A DNA stretch of 64,000 nucleotides from Marinomonas aquiplantarum (GTDB taxonomy: Bacteria; Pseudomonadota; Gammaproteobacteria; Pseudomonadales; Marinomonadaceae), in the NCBI RefSeq assembly GCF_003314975.1, contig NZ_QNRF01000001.1:434001-498000 (forward strand), in the 5' to 3' direction. Both the position numbers and the translations under genes were made by a program. How positions within the stretch are numbered: position 1 is the first letter of the stretch; each line of letters starts with the position of its first letter. Below are positions 24,765 through 34,714 of the stretch, one piece after another. The notes beneath the pieces are model-generated. The model ran no database searches, was not told the origin of the DNA, and was given only the letters and a program-made list of their open reading frames with translations.

Positions 24765-25523
24765 TTAACTCATTAAGGCGGCGACACTGCCACAAACTGT
24801 CATCACAAATAAAAACCATTTCAGATGATTGGGATTGGCCTTCAAAGCAAACTTCACGGCAAGGTGAGAGCCCAACATAGTGCCTGACGCTAAGATCAAA
24901 CCAGGTAGCCATAGAATCTGATCATTCCAAATGAAAACTCCCAAAGCCAACGCCGTAAACCCCAGAGTACACACCATTTTTAAGGCATTTGTGCGCACAA
25001 GGTCATAACGTAATGTCCCCGCCAGAGCTGCAATTAGAATAAAACCCACACCCGCTTGTACAAAGCCGCCATACACACCAGCAACAAATAAAGCGACCCA
25101 AGCACTTGGCTTTTGTGACACTTTAAACGGCACTGTGCCTTCTGGTGGTGCAACCAAAGCAGGTCGAATAATCATGAGTAAAGTCATGCCAATCATGGCA
25201 CTGAGTAATAAAGGTTTTAGCCACACTTCGGGCGCATAACTGGCCGCAAAAGCACCGACCACACCACCTAATAATGAGGGAATCATGACTGGTAGAATAT
25301 CAGCATTATCCAGTTTCTTAGCTTTGCGAAAGCCCAAGGTAGCCGAGACATTCTGTAAAAAAACACCCACACGGTTGGTGGCATTGGCAATGTCCGCCGG
25401 CATACCCATTACCATTAGAGCTGGCAAAGTTAGGTTAGAACCACCACCAGCTAAGGTATTAATAATACCCGCTATAAATCCAGTTCCAATTAACAAACTA
25501 ATCGTAAATACACTGTAGTCCAT
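24765..25523 (-). CDS. TSUP-family permease (TauE/SafE)
   Basis: A 252-residue membrane protein with eight or so hydrophobic segments. It has the duplicated TSUP signature: TGFIAGIINTLAGGGSNLTLPAL in the first half and VAGVYGGFVQAGVGFILIAAL in the second. TSUP members export organosulfur compounds such as sulfite or sulfoacetate, or move other small anions; the substrate is not predictable. It is divergent from ada, with 152 bp between them. A second, distant TSUP gene lies at 59843. Confidence 0.88.
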   Translation of the reverse strand: MDYSVFTISLLIGTGFIAGIINTLAGGGSNLTLPALMVMGMPADIANATNRVGVFLQNVSATLGFRKAKKLDNADILPVMIPSLLGGVVGAFAASYAPEVWLKPLLLSAMIGMTLLMIIRPALVAPPEGTVPFKVSQKPSAWVALFVAGVYGGFVQAGVGFILIAALAGTLRYDLVRTNALKMVCTLGFTALALGVFIWNDQILWLPGLILASGTMLGSHLAVKFALKANPNHLKWFLFVMTVCGSVAALMS

Positions 25524-25675
25524 GCTGCATCCTTAAGAGCACTACAAAAGGGCACTTATCATATAGTGTTGTAAAGGATTAATCCTAATAAAAATACTTG
25601 TTCAATTTTCGGTTGTTCCCATTCTGACATTAACGCTACTCTGTTCCTCATATTGAGACAAAGAGACACTCGAGC

Positions 25676-26728
25676 ATGCTGATCACTGACCGCCAACAAG
25701 CTGATGAATATTACCAAGCTCTGATAGAGCGAGACTCAAATTATGTGGGTTGCTTCTTCGTTGGCGTAAAAACCACGTCTATTTTTTGCATTTCCACCTG
25801 TCGTGCTCGCAAGCCTAAACGTGAAAATGTGAACTTTTACACTCACTTTAAAGACGCCATGGACGCGGGCTTTCGCCCTTGTAAAGTCTGCCGACCAACA
25901 GAAAACAGTCAACAAGCACCGCCAGAAGTCGAAGCGGCGATGAATCTAGTAAGAGACTGTACGAAAGCCAAGATTACCGATCAACAATTACGAGAAGCAG
26001 GTATTCGACCGATTTTTGTCCGCCGCTGGTTTAATCAACATTACGGCATGACGTTCCAAGCTTTTCAACGCATGTATCGTATCAACTTCGCTTACCACGA
26101 ACTAAAAAGTGGCAAGACGGCGACCCATGCCGCGTTGGATTCAGGTTATGATTCCTTAAGCGGCTTTGGTTACACCTATAAAAAACTATTGGGTCATTCC
26201 CCCACACTAAACCGGGAGCAATCTGTGATTTTAATTGACCGACTTACCACCCCTATTGGTCCTATGTTCGTGTGCGCTACCGACCAAGGTATTTGCCTTC
26301 TGGAGTTCGTTGATCGCCGTATGTTAGAAACGGAATTTGAAGACTTACAGCGGCGTCTAAAAACCACCATCATCAATGGTGAAAATCAGCACATCATCCA
26401 ATTAAAAGCGGAACTCGACGAATATTTTGCTGGCCAACGCCAACACTTTACTGTGCCTTTGCATAGCCCCGGCACCGATTTTCAAAACCAAGTTTGGCAA
26501 GTCCTGCAGACTATCCCATATGGTCAAACCGCCAGTTACCAAGAACAAGCGATCAAGCTGGATAACCCCAAAGCTGTGCGAGCCGTCGCTAGGGCCAATG
26601 GTATGAATCGCATAGCCATTGTCATTCCTTGCCATAGAGTCATTGGAAAGGACGGCAGTTTGGTGGGGTATGCGGGTGGTTTAGAACGGAAAAAATGGTT
26701 ACTTGAACACGAAAAGACCCATGCTTAA
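25676..26728 (+). CDS. ada: Ada: DNA-methyl transferase and transcriptional activator
   Basis: A 350-residue protein with all Ada modules. The N-terminal domain has zinc cysteines at 38, 42, 69 and 72, the same numbering as E. coli Ada; Cys38 accepts methyl groups from phosphotriesters. An AraC-type helix-turn-helix follows (VRRWFNQHYGMTFQAFQRMY), and the C-terminal O6-methylguanine methyltransferase has the active site IPCHRVIG with Cys319. It repairs alkylation damage and, when methylated, activates the response. It stands alone, without alkB next to it. Confidence 0.93.
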   Translation: MLITDRQQADEYYQALIERDSNYVGCFFVGVKTTSIFCISTCRARKPKRENVNFYTHFKDAMDAGFRPCKVCRPTENSQQAPPEVEAAMNLVRDCTKAKITDQQLREAGIRPIFVRRWFNQHYGMTFQAFQRMYRINFAYHELKSGKTATHAALDSGYDSLSGFGYTYKKLLGHSPTLNREQSVILIDRLTTPIGPMFVCATDQGICLLEFVDRRMLETEFEDLQRRLKTTIINGENQHIIQLKAELDEYFAGQRQHFTVPLHSPGTDFQNQVWQVLQTIPYGQTASYQEQAIKLDNPKAVRAVARANGMNRIAIVIPCHRVIGKDGSLVGYAGGLERKKWLLEHEKTHA

Positions 26729-26883
26729 GTTATCTTTTGTATCTCACTGCAAGGTTTTCTGCCCCCTTTTCAAGGATGCGTCATAGCAAGGTAATTTTTC
26801 AGCAAAGCTGTTTCCTGTGGCTTGAATTTCACCTGTAATAAGGCCATTTTGTGCGCTTTTACAGCTAAAGATGGAATTCAACC

Positions 26884-27291
26884 ATGTCTACACACATAGT
26901 TGCCGTATATGGAACGCTTCGCGAAGGCTTGTCGGATCATGGCCTAATTGCCGACTGTAAACGCATTGGTTTGGGTTGGCTCACCGGCTTTCGTATGCAC
27001 AATCTTGGGGACTTCCCTGCCATTGCCCCGACCCTAGACGAAAGTGGGCGTATCCGCGTGGAATGGTATCAAGTAAGCGATGAATTATTGGCCGAATTGG
27101 ACCAATTACAGGGCTTTGATGAAAGCGCATTAAAACAGTCTACTCATACTCGTAAGCGGATTTTCACCCCTTACGGTAAAGGCTGGATATACATTTATAA
27201 TCAATCATTTGGTAATGCGCCCTACATGGAAGCGGGGGACTGGACCCGCTTCCTAAAAGAGCAATCTAATCCAGCGCCACAACCGGCTTAG
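26884..27291 (+). CDS. gamma-glutamylcyclotransferase-like protein (YtfP type)
   Basis: A 135-residue GGCT-fold protein. The phosphate-loop-like VYGTLREGLSDHGLI at the N-terminus is the family hallmark. The probable catalytic acidic residue is the glutamate in LDQLQGFDESAL. Family members act on gamma-glutamyl peptides or amines, but many YtfP-type proteins have no proven reaction. Its 3' end overlaps the convergent DUF4432 gene by 26 bp, an unusual tail-to-tail overlap. Confidence 0.82.
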   Translation: MSTHIVAVYGTLREGLSDHGLIADCKRIGLGWLTGFRMHNLGDFPAIAPTLDESGRIRVEWYQVSDELLAELDQLQGFDESALKQSTHTRKRIFTPYGKGWIYIYNQSFGNAPYMEAGDWTRFLKEQSNPAPQPA

Positions 27292-28420
27292 ACGAGATTT
27301 GAGGAGAAGTTTGAGCTTGTAGTTCCTCAATGCGTGTTCGGCTCTCAGCGACTTCTTGTTCATTTGTGAATAGACCAAAACGAACACTAAATTGTTTTGA
27401 CTCTCCGGCCTCGATGGTCGGCACTAAACCAAGTGGTCGCTGGTAAGCACGGTTATAGGCAAAACTGGTTCCCGGTTCAATCCCCACTACATAACCCTGT
27501 TCGAACGTATCGGTATTTTTCCAGATCGTTAATACCGGCAAGGTGTCGGTTGCATAACACACTTCAATCGCTTGGTTCCCTTGAGCATTGTGCATCAAAG
27601 CATACGACAAGCCATCCGAGTCACTTAGAGGGCGGATATTAAACACCATTTCATCAAAGTCTGCCGTCGGCGCAGGCATTTCTGACCAGTCTTGCAAGCC
27701 ACTTGCCGCATACTCATTAAAAGGCGAGAGCTCAGCCACTGGCACATGCAAACGTGCGCCTTCTTCTAAAATGGGGTGGGCAAAATTATTATGATAAATC
27801 GCTTGGTACTCACGAGGGTAACTTCCCTTATTTACCAAACGATCTTTGACATCAAGATAAGCTCGATCGGGCGTCAATGACAGCTCGGTATGCAATTCAA
27901 AATTGGTAAATTTAAAACGCTTTTCATCGACTCGACCACGCAGTGTCACCCGATAAGGGGGCGTTTGCTCTACTTCTAGAATCACCTCATCAGCGGGGGT
28001 GTTTTGAATACGTCCATGCAAGGTTAGAAATTCATCGCCATCTTGACCTGGGTGCCCTGCCCATTGATAACCACAACGTACCAGCATTTCATTAAACCCA
28101 TCTAGCCAGCCAAGACCACCAGACGCTTCCTGATTAATAAAACTCGGATGCACGACTTCCTTCACGGGGGAATCCCAACCAAAACGAACGCCGTTACGAG
28201 TAGCCTCTAAAATCGCCATGCCACGAGTCGGCACAACTCGTACAACCGTGTCACCAACCGTCAGTTGAATTACCCGAGAACCGGCTTGTTTTCCCCCTAC
28301 TAAACAGGTCTGTTCTACCTGTATCGGGATTTCTTTAGGCAATCCCATTAATTCAGCACTCAGTGACAAATTTGCGACATCGACTTGCTGTTTCTGACTC
28401 AGCAAAACCAGTTGAAACAT
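27266..28420 (-). CDS. DUF4432 aldose-1-epimerase-like protein
   Basis: A 384-residue protein of the galactose-mutarotase-like fold. Visible features are VVPTRGMAILEATRNGVRFGWDSP, GFNEMLVRCGYQWAGHPG, a histidine-bearing LHGRIQNTPA and a final IEPGTSFAYNRAYQR with the likely catalytic glutamate. ATG 28420 is the start: GGGAG lies 7 nt upstream, whereas the longer frame needs a GTG at 28447. It probably interconverts or binds a sugar in the cytoplasm. It overlaps the GGCT-like gene by 26 bp at its end. Confidence 0.82.
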   Translation of the reverse strand: MFQLVLLSQKQQVDVANLSLSAELMGLPKEIPIQVEQTCLVGGKQAGSRVIQLTVGDTVVRVVPTRGMAILEATRNGVRFGWDSPVKEVVHPSFINQEASGGLGWLDGFNEMLVRCGYQWAGHPGQDGDEFLTLHGRIQNTPADEVILEVEQTPPYRVTLRGRVDEKRFKFTNFELHTELSLTPDRAYLDVKDRLVNKGSYPREYQAIYHNNFAHPILEEGARLHVPVAELSPFNEYAASGLQDWSEMPAPTADFDEMVFNIRPLSDSDGLSYALMHNAQGNQAIEVCYATDTLPVLTIWKNTDTFEQGYVVGIEPGTSFAYNRAYQRPLGLVPTIEAGESKQFSVRFGLFTNEQEVAESRTRIEELQAQTSPQISSKPVVALD

Positions 28421-28653
28421 TGCATTACTCCCAACAAAATTTGCCACATGCTAACGTGTGCTCAATTTAAATTCTATTAAATCATCATCCGCCTCTTCTT
28501 CGAATTGGCACTATGGTTGCAGGGTAAATACTGACACAACGACCCATTATATTGTGTCAGGTTCATCATTTGGGTATGTCGCTCTTTGCTTTAAAAGCAA
28601 GCCAGATAGGTTCACATTCCCCCACTCGTTGTCGTAAGAAGATTGAGGTCACT

Positions 28654-30639
28654 ATGAAATCCCCTATCAAAATTCGTCAGCAAATTAATATCGGTCTTAT
28701 CACGATATTACTGCTTGCCCTCGCTAGTATTTATCTCGTCATTGAAATGAAGGTCAAACCTGATCTTACCGCAGAACGCCAACGGCAAATTTCGGTTAAC
28801 CAAAAAGCCCTAAGTGATTTGCTCGATGCTAAGTTAGAAAAAATACAACTGCTGACCAGTACCTTAGCTTTAGCCGGTGCCCAGCTCCCAAAGGAAGAAA
28901 GCTTATTTAAGAAGATTTTTCCCAGCATTATTAACAATCATAATGATAAAAGCATAGCCGGAGGTGGGATTTGGCCAGAACCCTCAGCGTTTGCGAAGGG
29001 TGTAGAACGTCGCAGTTTTTTCTGGGGCCGCGATGGTGCCAATATGACTTATCTGGATGACTACAACGACCCAACAGGGTCCGGCTATCATAATGAAGGT
29101 TGGTATACCGTGGGGAAAACCGCAGCGGTGGATCTGTGTGCTTGGTCTGAAGCTTACATTGACCCCGTCACACAAATTCCAATGGTCACCTGTACCATTC
29201 CAATGAAAGAGCGTAATCAGTTTACCGGGGTCACCACCGTTGACATGATGCTCGATGGTGTCACACAAACACTGGAACAATATGGCAAAGAAAACCAAGG
29301 ATACGTTTTTGCCATTGACCATACCGGGCAAGTATTGAGCTTTCCAAAAGGACAAGCTGATTTGGTTAAATCTGATGGCAGCATGTTGACTCGCCAAGAA
29401 TTAGCAGAGCAACTCCCTTGGCTCAAACCCGCATTAATTAACGTAACAGACAAAGAAACCGTCATCTCTTTAAGTCACGACGGCATACTCGGCGGAGCGG
29501 CCTATGTCGACCTCGTTCGTCACCCCGAAACAGGCTGGACTATAGGCCTCGTCGTACCCAAAGCTCGTATGACTGAAATTGCCCAAAGCATGGGGCTCTT
29601 CTTAATGCTGGTCATTGGTGCGTTATTAATTGTCGTCAGTCTCATTGCCATTACCTTCTTTAGACGCTTATTAAGTCAAATCGATCAGACCAAAGCACAA
29701 ATTCAAGAACTCGCCGATGGTGGCAGCAATCAAGCACTCTCTGTTGGCAAACTCAATGAGCTGGGTGAGCTACGCCAGGCCGTAAATGCTTATGGTGATA
29801 AGCTCAAACAACTCTTGGCACAAATCCACATTGAATCGGCTAACTTGGTGAAAGATGCCGGAAGCCTAAACGACTTTAGTAACAACTTCCTTGCTAAAGC
29901 CAATAGTTTAAGTGATGAAAATACCACCTTAGCCGCGGCCACAGAAGAGCTAGGGGCAACCTCTCACGATGTGGCGATGTATGCCAATGAGACAAAAGAA
30001 ACCGTTGAACGCATTCACCAAGATGTACGTAGCAGTGGCGAAGAAATGAATACCGTGATTACCACCATGCGAAGTCTAATGAACGCCATGACCAATGCTC
30101 AAAACAGTATATTGAAACTGGATGAAGACAGCCGTCAGGCAAATGGCATGTTAGGCGTCATTCGAGACATAGCCGAGCAAACCAATTTGTTGGCACTTAA
30201 CGCGGCCATTGAAGCAGCTCGCGCTGGTGAAACGGGTCGCGGCTTCGCTGTTGTCGCCGATGAAGTACGTAATCTCGCAGCAAAAAGTGAAAGCTCTGCC
30301 GTGGAAATTGAGCAAGTGTTAGGCCGTTTACAGGTGACATCAAAAGAGTCGGTAAGCTCCATGGAACTTGGGCACAGTGAAACGGAAAGAGCCGTTGCGA
30401 CCGCCGAATCCACCGCCACACACTTACAACAAGTAGTGAATGCTTTCTCACAAATTACGGACCAAGCCACACAAATCTCCGTGGCAGCCAGTGAGCAACA
30501 AAAAGTCTCACAGGAATTAAGCATGTTTGTCGCAAGGCTGCAGGAATTAACTGGTAGCAATGCCACCGACTCCAGTCAACTCAGTCGTATGAGCCAAGAA
30601 ATTGATGCCATTGCAATACGCCTCAATGCATTAAAATAG
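28654..30639 (+). CDS. methyl-accepting chemotaxis protein with dCache sensor
   Basis: A 661-residue chemoreceptor. It has an N-terminal membrane helix ([20 protein letters not shown]), a periplasmic double-Cache sensor of about 280 residues (EGWYTVGK and CTIPM segments), a second membrane helix ([22 protein letters not shown]), a weak HAMP and a cytoplasmic signalling tip with [19 protein letters not shown] and [18 protein letters not shown] 28654 is chosen since GAGG lies 5 nt before it and the longer frame lacks one. dCache sensors often bind amino acids or amines. It has no CheR-docking pentapeptide. Confidence 0.92.
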   Translation: MKSPIKIRQQINIGLITILLLALASIYLVIEMKVKPDLTAERQRQISVNQKALSDLLDAKLEKIQLLTSTLALAGAQLPKEESLFKKIFPSIINNHNDKSIAGGGIWPEPSAFAKGVERRSFFWGRDGANMTYLDDYNDPTGSGYHNEGWYTVGKTAAVDLCAWSEAYIDPVTQIPMVTCTIPMKERNQFTGVTTVDMMLDGVTQTLEQYGKENQGYVFAIDHTGQVLSFPKGQADLVKSDGSMLTRQELAEQLPWLKPALINVTDKETVISLSHDGILGGAAYVDLVRHPETGWTIGLVVPKARMTEIAQSMGLFLMLVIGALLIVVSLIAITFFRRLLSQIDQTKAQIQELADGGSNQALSVGKLNELGELRQAVNAYGDKLKQLLAQIHIESANLVKDAGSLNDFSNNFLAKANSLSDENTTLAAATEELGATSHDVAMYANETKETVERIHQDVRSSGEEMNTVITTMRSLMNAMTNAQNSILKLDEDSRQANGMLGVIRDIAEQTNLLALNAAIEAARAGETGRGFAVVADEVRNLAAKSESSAVEIEQVLGRLQVTSKESVSSMELGHSETERAVATAESTATHLQQVVNAFSQITDQATQISVAASEQQKVSQELSMFVARLQELTGSNATDSSQLSRMSQEIDAIAIRLNALK

Positions 30640-30695
30640 CAACCATCAATAAGCTGCTTAGACTGAGGTTTAGTAGACTTATTCGCACCTTCCCT

Positions 30696-30735
30696 AAGCC
30701 CTATGTGTTCTATCTTAGATTCATAGGGCTTTTTT
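30696..30735. terminator. rho-independent terminator after the chemoreceptor
   Basis: AAGCCCTATG and CATAGGGCTT form a perfect 10-bp stem with a 16-base loop, followed by T-rich sequence on the plus strand. It sits between convergent genes and ends the chemoreceptor transcript. Confidence 0.85.
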
Positions 30736-30750
30736 AAAGCCAGTTCGGCA

Positions 30751-32175
30751 TCACAAATGCGGCCAAAATTTCGCCAAAATACGATGCACCCATCGATTAT
30801 AAGGCGGGGCAATAAGAGTGACCAAATTCACACCTGACTTACGCAAAACCGCTTTATTATGTGAAAAGGTTCGGAAGCCTTCTTCGGCATGATAGGCCCC
30901 CATGCCTGAATCACCCACTCCACCAAAAGGCAGGTCAGATTGAGCCACGTGAATCAAAGCGTGATTGATCACCAAGCCGCCACTCGCAATGCTTTGCTCA
31001 CACCGCTGTTCGTCTTCTTTATACCGTGTAAATAAATACATTGCCAAAGGACGAGGGCGTTGCTGTATGTATTGAAAGCCTTCGTCTATGGTCTGGTAAG
31101 TGAGTATCGGTAATATCGGCCCAAAAATTTCATCCTGCATCACCGCGAGTTCTTCTTTAGCCTCATGCAAAACATGCAACGCCAGCTTTCCTTCTAAGGT
31201 AGAAGGCCCTTGTGGAAGAAGGTTGTCGCATTGGACGCCAGACGCTTGTGCTTCTTCTAGGTAGCCTTGCAACCGTGTGAGCTGTCGGTCATTAATAATG
31301 CTGGTGTAATCTGGGCTGGCAATGCCTTGCGGATATTGATCTGCTAATACCTTTTTAAGGTGTTCAATTAGCTCCGCTTTTTGTGACTCATGGCACAACA
31401 CGTAATCCGGTGCGACGCAGGTTTGTCCTGCATTCACTAACTTAGCAAACACCAACTTTTTCGCGGTATCCGCCAAATCAGCAGATGGTGTTATCAAGAG
31501 AGGTGACTTACCGCCCAATTCCAAAGTGACGGGGGTAAGGTGCTGAGCGGCATTTTTCATCACAATGCGGCCAACATTGGTTGAGCCGGTAAACAGCAAA
31601 TGATCAAATGCCAATTGACTAAATTGATTGGCGATATCCGCTTCACCTTCTACCACTTCGGCCCATTCATCACCGCAAGCGGTTTGTAAAATTTGGCGTA
31701 ATACTTTGTTGGTCGCCGGACAAAACTCCGACACCTTCAACATCACTCGGTTACCTGCCGCGATGGCACCAACGATGGGCCCCAAAGACAGCAAAACAGG
31801 GTAATTCCAAGGCGCGATCACACCCACTAACCCTTTAGGTTGATAAAACACCTTGCCAGTGGCTGGCCAACTGGTCATATGCAAAGATCGTCGACTCGGC
31901 TTCATCCATTTGTGCAGGTGCTTCAAGGCATGTTTGATTTCCCCAAACAACGGCACCAACTCAATCAAACGTGATTCGGCATGGGCGCGACAGCCGAAGT
32001 CTTGCTGTAATGCGTCCAACAATGGTGTCTCAAACTCTAATAGGGTTGTTTTCAGGTTCAACAATAACTGTCGTCTCGCCTCTTCAGAAGGATAAGGCTT
32101 GGTTCGAGTCAATGATTTCAAACGAGTGAAAGCCGAGTTAAGTTGGGCTTCCGTATCAATAATTGTGCTGGTCAT
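30751..32175 (-). CDS. coniferyl-aldehyde-type dehydrogenase
   Basis: A 474-residue aldehyde dehydrogenase of the CalB branch. PWNYPVLLSLGPIVGAIAAGN forms the cofactor pocket, LELGGKSPL carries the catalytic glutamate and NAGQTCVAPDYVL the nucleophile cysteine. PFGGVGDSGMGAYHAEEGF is typical near the C-terminus, which ends with the membrane-proximal YNRWVHRILAKFW. ATG 32175 is favoured because GAGG lies 5 nt upstream. It oxidises aromatic or aliphatic aldehydes to acids with NAD(P). With the nearby hydrolases it may help degrade plant-derived aromatics. Confidence 0.88.
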   Translation of the reverse strand: MTSTIIDTEAQLNSAFTRLKSLTRTKPYPSEEARRQLLLNLKTTLLEFETPLLDALQQDFGCRAHAESRLIELVPLFGEIKHALKHLHKWMKPSRRSLHMTSWPATGKVFYQPKGLVGVIAPWNYPVLLSLGPIVGAIAAGNRVMLKVSEFCPATNKVLRQILQTACGDEWAEVVEGEADIANQFSQLAFDHLLFTGSTNVGRIVMKNAAQHLTPVTLELGGKSPLLITPSADLADTAKKLVFAKLVNAGQTCVAPDYVLCHESQKAELIEHLKKVLADQYPQGIASPDYTSIINDRQLTRLQGYLEEAQASGVQCDNLLPQGPSTLEGKLALHVLHEAKEELAVMQDEIFGPILPILTYQTIDEGFQYIQQRPRPLAMYLFTRYKEDEQRCEQSIASGGLVINHALIHVAQSDLPFGGVGDSGMGAYHAEEGFRTFSHNKAVLRKSGVNLVTLIAPPYNRWVHRILAKFWPHL

Positions 32176-32323
32176 GTCCGCCTCAAAAGCATTATTGGTT
32201 TTATTGTTAATCCAAGCGCACCCGACAAAAAGGAAATTGTCCATTTATTGATCAGTATCGTTTCCTAACCCACGGTGGTTGGCTACACTTTAATCTACTA
32301 AGAATAAGAGCAAGGAGCGTATT

Positions 32324-32944
32324 ATGGCAACCATACTCTGTTATGGCGATTCTCTCACTTGGGGCAGCGTTCCAAACGGCGGTCGCTACCCTAAACATCT
32401 GCGATGGCCTTCCATACTGAATAATTTACTTGGCTCACAACACCAAGTCATTAATTTTGGGTTACCTGGGCGAACCACTATATGGAACGATCCTTTTTTA
32501 GAAGGACGAAATGGCTTAGCCTATCTGCAAGCCGCACTGGAAACCTTCGGGCCTGTTGACCTTCTTATCATCATGCTGGGCACCAATGATCTAAAGCGTC
32601 ACTTCAATGTCGGTGCTTACGAAGCCGCAAAAGGCGTGGAAAAGTTGATCGCAAAGTCAAGAATGCCAAGTGATCATGGATTCCCGAGCCCAAGCCTGTT
32701 GATCATTGCTCCACCAAATATTTTATCCCCAAAAGGTGCAATGTCTGAAAGCTTTAGCGGCGCCACTGAAAAATCCCAATACTTTCATCAACATTACCAA
32801 GATATTACCTCACAGAATCAATGTCGCTTCTTAAACTCCGCAGGTGTGTTACAACCCAGCGATATCGATGGTGTCCACTTAGATACTCAAGGGAATGAGC
32901 AACTTGCCAACGCCATTTTCGAACTGATAAAAGACGACATTTGA
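32324..32944 (+). CDS. SGNH/GDSL hydrolase (arylesterase/acyltransferase-like)
   Basis: A 206-residue protein with all SGNH blocks: CYGDSLTWGSVP (block I with serine), NFGLPGRTT (block II glycine), MLGTNDLKRHF (block III asparagine) and DGVHLDTQGN (block V Asp and His). The arrangement is close to the mycobacterial acyltransferase MsAcT, an oligomeric esterase/perhydrolase. There is no signal peptide, so it acts in the cytoplasm on small esters. AAGGAG precedes the ATG. It is divergent from the aldehyde dehydrogenase gene. Confidence 0.88.
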   Translation: MATILCYGDSLTWGSVPNGGRYPKHLRWPSILNNLLGSQHQVINFGLPGRTTIWNDPFLEGRNGLAYLQAALETFGPVDLLIIMLGTNDLKRHFNVGAYEAAKGVEKLIAKSRMPSDHGFPSPSLLIIAPPNILSPKGAMSESFSGATEKSQYFHQHYQDITSQNQCRFLNSAGVLQPSDIDGVHLDTQGNEQLANAIFELIKDDI

Positions 32945-32974
32945 TATTAAGTTATTGTTTTTATAAGAAATTAT

Positions 32975-33030
32975 AGCGTTTGCTTGATGATTTAGAGACA
33001 TCAGGTAAACGCTCCCTCGCTTTTTTCTTT
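32975..33030 (+). terminator. probable terminator after the SGNH gene
   Basis: AGCGTTTGCTTGATG and CATCAGGTAAACGCT form a 15-bp stem with two mispairs, followed 7 bases later by a T-rich run (33021-33030). The gap between stem and T-run weakens the call. The rest of 33031-33361 is AT-rich and contains the promoter region of the next gene, with no other feature identified. Confidence 0.5.
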
Positions 33031-33361
33031 CGAGTGCACCTAAAAATTGGCAGAAATTAATGGGGGCTTAGATCTTGACAAAAACACAGTCCTAATAATG
33101 ATTGTTATGAAAAGTTAAAAATTGTACAAAATATGCACGATTACCCGGCGTTTTTTCGATTCAGATGAAATAATCGGCCATGCTTGCATTTCGTTCACAA
33201 AGTTATCCACAAGGTAATGAGTACCAATCCTTCACTTCCAATAAACCGATTTCCCCCAGAAAAACCAACTGTATGTCAGAATTTAATGCATTTTGTACCT
33301 CAATTTTTAAAATGATCAACGTATGATACAAGGCACATTTGAGAGAAAAAGGACGCATAAT

Positions 33362-34231
33362 ATGAAGGTTAGCTTTATCGGACTTGGTACCATGGGATTC
33401 CCAATGGCCGGACATTTAAGTAAAGCAGGTCATTCTGTTGTGGTTTACAACCGCTCAGTCGAAAAAGCGCAATTATGGTGTGATCGCTTTGCCGGATCCT
33501 ATGCAGAAACGCCTGCGGAAGCGGCAAAAGATGCTGACATTGTGCTGACCTGTGTTGGCAATGACAAGGATCTCAAAGACGTTTACTTAGGTCTAAATGG
33601 TGCTTTTCAATTAGCCAAACCTGGCACCTTATTCATCGATCACACGACCGCGTCAGCGGAGGTTGCTAAACAACTGCATCAAGCGGCCAATGAAAAAGGC
33701 TATGACTTTATGGACGCACCAGTATCTGGTGGTCAAGCCGGCGCCGAGAATGGAGTATTAACCGTGATGATCGGAGGCGAATCTGCTCATCTCGAAACAG
33801 CGAAGCCCGTTTTAGACTGCTATGCCAAAGCCACCAGCCTAATGGGCGATGTGGGTCAAGGCCAAGTGGCTAAGATGGTCAATCAAATTCTCATAGCGGG
33901 TGTTTTATCAGGACTTTCTGAAGGCATTCGCTTTGCCCAGCAAGCAGGCTTGGACATCCCAACCTTAGTCGATACCCTCAAACATGGTGCGGCGGGCTCT
34001 TGGCAATTAGAAAATCGCGGAGAGACCATGGCCAAGGATGAATTTGATTTTGGTTTTGCCATTGAGTGGATGCATAAGGACCTTGGTCTTTGTTTAGCGC
34101 AAGCTGAAAAAATGGGACTGAATTTACCCCTGACACAAGAAGTTGATGAAAAATATCAGCAACTGATCAACGCAGGTCATGGCCGCCAAGACACGTCAGT
34201 TTTAATTAAAGCACTCGAACAAACATCCTAA
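33362..34231 (+). CDS. 3-hydroxyacid dehydrogenase family (GarR/GlxR-like)
   Basis: A 289-residue NAD(P)-dependent beta-hydroxyacid dehydrogenase. The Rossmann start is VSFIGLGTMGFPMAGHL, the signature substrate-binding segment is FMDAPVSGGQAGAENG, and the catalytic lysine is in GQVAKMVNQIL. Likely substrates are tartronate semialdehyde, 3-hydroxyisobutyrate or similar short hydroxyacids. ATG 33362 is chosen over the upstream ATG at 33323, because AAGGAC lies 7 nt before it and the longer version adds 13 charged residues. It appears monocistronic. Confidence 0.88.
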   Translation: MKVSFIGLGTMGFPMAGHLSKAGHSVVVYNRSVEKAQLWCDRFAGSYAETPAEAAKDADIVLTCVGNDKDLKDVYLGLNGAFQLAKPGTLFIDHTTASAEVAKQLHQAANEKGYDFMDAPVSGGQAGAENGVLTVMIGGESAHLETAKPVLDCYAKATSLMGDVGQGQVAKMVNQILIAGVLSGLSEGIRFAQQAGLDIPTLVDTLKHGAAGSWQLENRGETMAKDEFDFGFAIEWMHKDLGLCLAQAEKMGLNLPLTQEVDEKYQQLINAGHGRQDTSVLIKALEQTS

Positions 34232-34242
34232 TGCTTTCTAAA

Positions 34243-34265
34243 CCAGAGAGGTGATACCTCTCTGG
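34243..34265. other. hairpin after the hydroxyacid dehydrogenase gene
   Basis: CCAGAGAGG and CCTCTCTGG form a perfect 9-bp stem with a five-base loop 12 bp after the stop. No T-run follows. It could end or protect the 3' end of the transcript. Confidence 0.5.
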
Positions 34266-34570
34266 CAAAGCCCGTTTCCCCCTATCGCTTTACACACCTT
34301 TTTTCCTCTGAGCTCGTCACTTTTTCGAAACCAAGAAAATGAATTTACACTTTTTTGCCTCATTTAGGTTTTTACCTTTCGCGCTTCAGGCCAGATATAA
34401 CAAGCCTTTACCTTCGTTATCGAAAATCTCTATTCATTAGACGTATAGGTCATATCGTTATTTCGATTGGTCATTGCTGATTGCTTCAGTACTCTTCAAT
34501 GACGCTGTTTTGACAGTCTGCTCATCGGACTTGTCATATGGCTAAAGGGGGCTCAAGGATGAGGCAGAAC

Positions 34571-34609
34571 AGCCCCATTTAAACTTGGAGTTTGAATGGG
34601 GCTTGTTTT
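34571..34609 (+). terminator. strong stem-loop in the dpp upstream region
   Basis: AGCCCCATT-T-AAACT and AGTTT-G-AATGGGGCT form a 15-bp stem around a TGG loop, followed by TGTTTTATC. It lies 106 bp upstream of dppA in a 483-bp gap (34232-34714). It could end a leader transcript or small RNA starting near TTGACA at 34513, act as a dpp attenuator, or be the distal terminator of the preceding gene. Confidence 0.6.
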
Positions 34610-34673
34610 ATCAATAAGAAGGCTCTTTCCCACCTGATCACAAAAGTAACGAATACCTTAATTCGACTTCCCA

Positions 34674-34694
34674 CGTGCTGAGCACGAATATAAT
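34674..34694 (+). promoter_or_regulatory. dppA promoter -10 with overlapping palindrome
   Basis: TATAAT at 34689-34694 is a perfect -10 hexamer, 20 bp before dppA. Immediately upstream, CGTGCT-G-AGCACG (34674-34686) is a perfect 13-bp palindrome that would sit between the -35 and -10. No good -35 is visible, which fits an activator- or repressor-controlled promoter. The regulator is unknown. Confidence 0.55.
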
Positions 34695-34714
34695 TATGTT
34701 AATGGAGAGTTCAA

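Noticed and set aside
33090..33115. Possible Fur box (AATAATGATTGTTATG)
   Set aside because: Only part of the 19-bp consensus matches and the flanking genes have no iron link.
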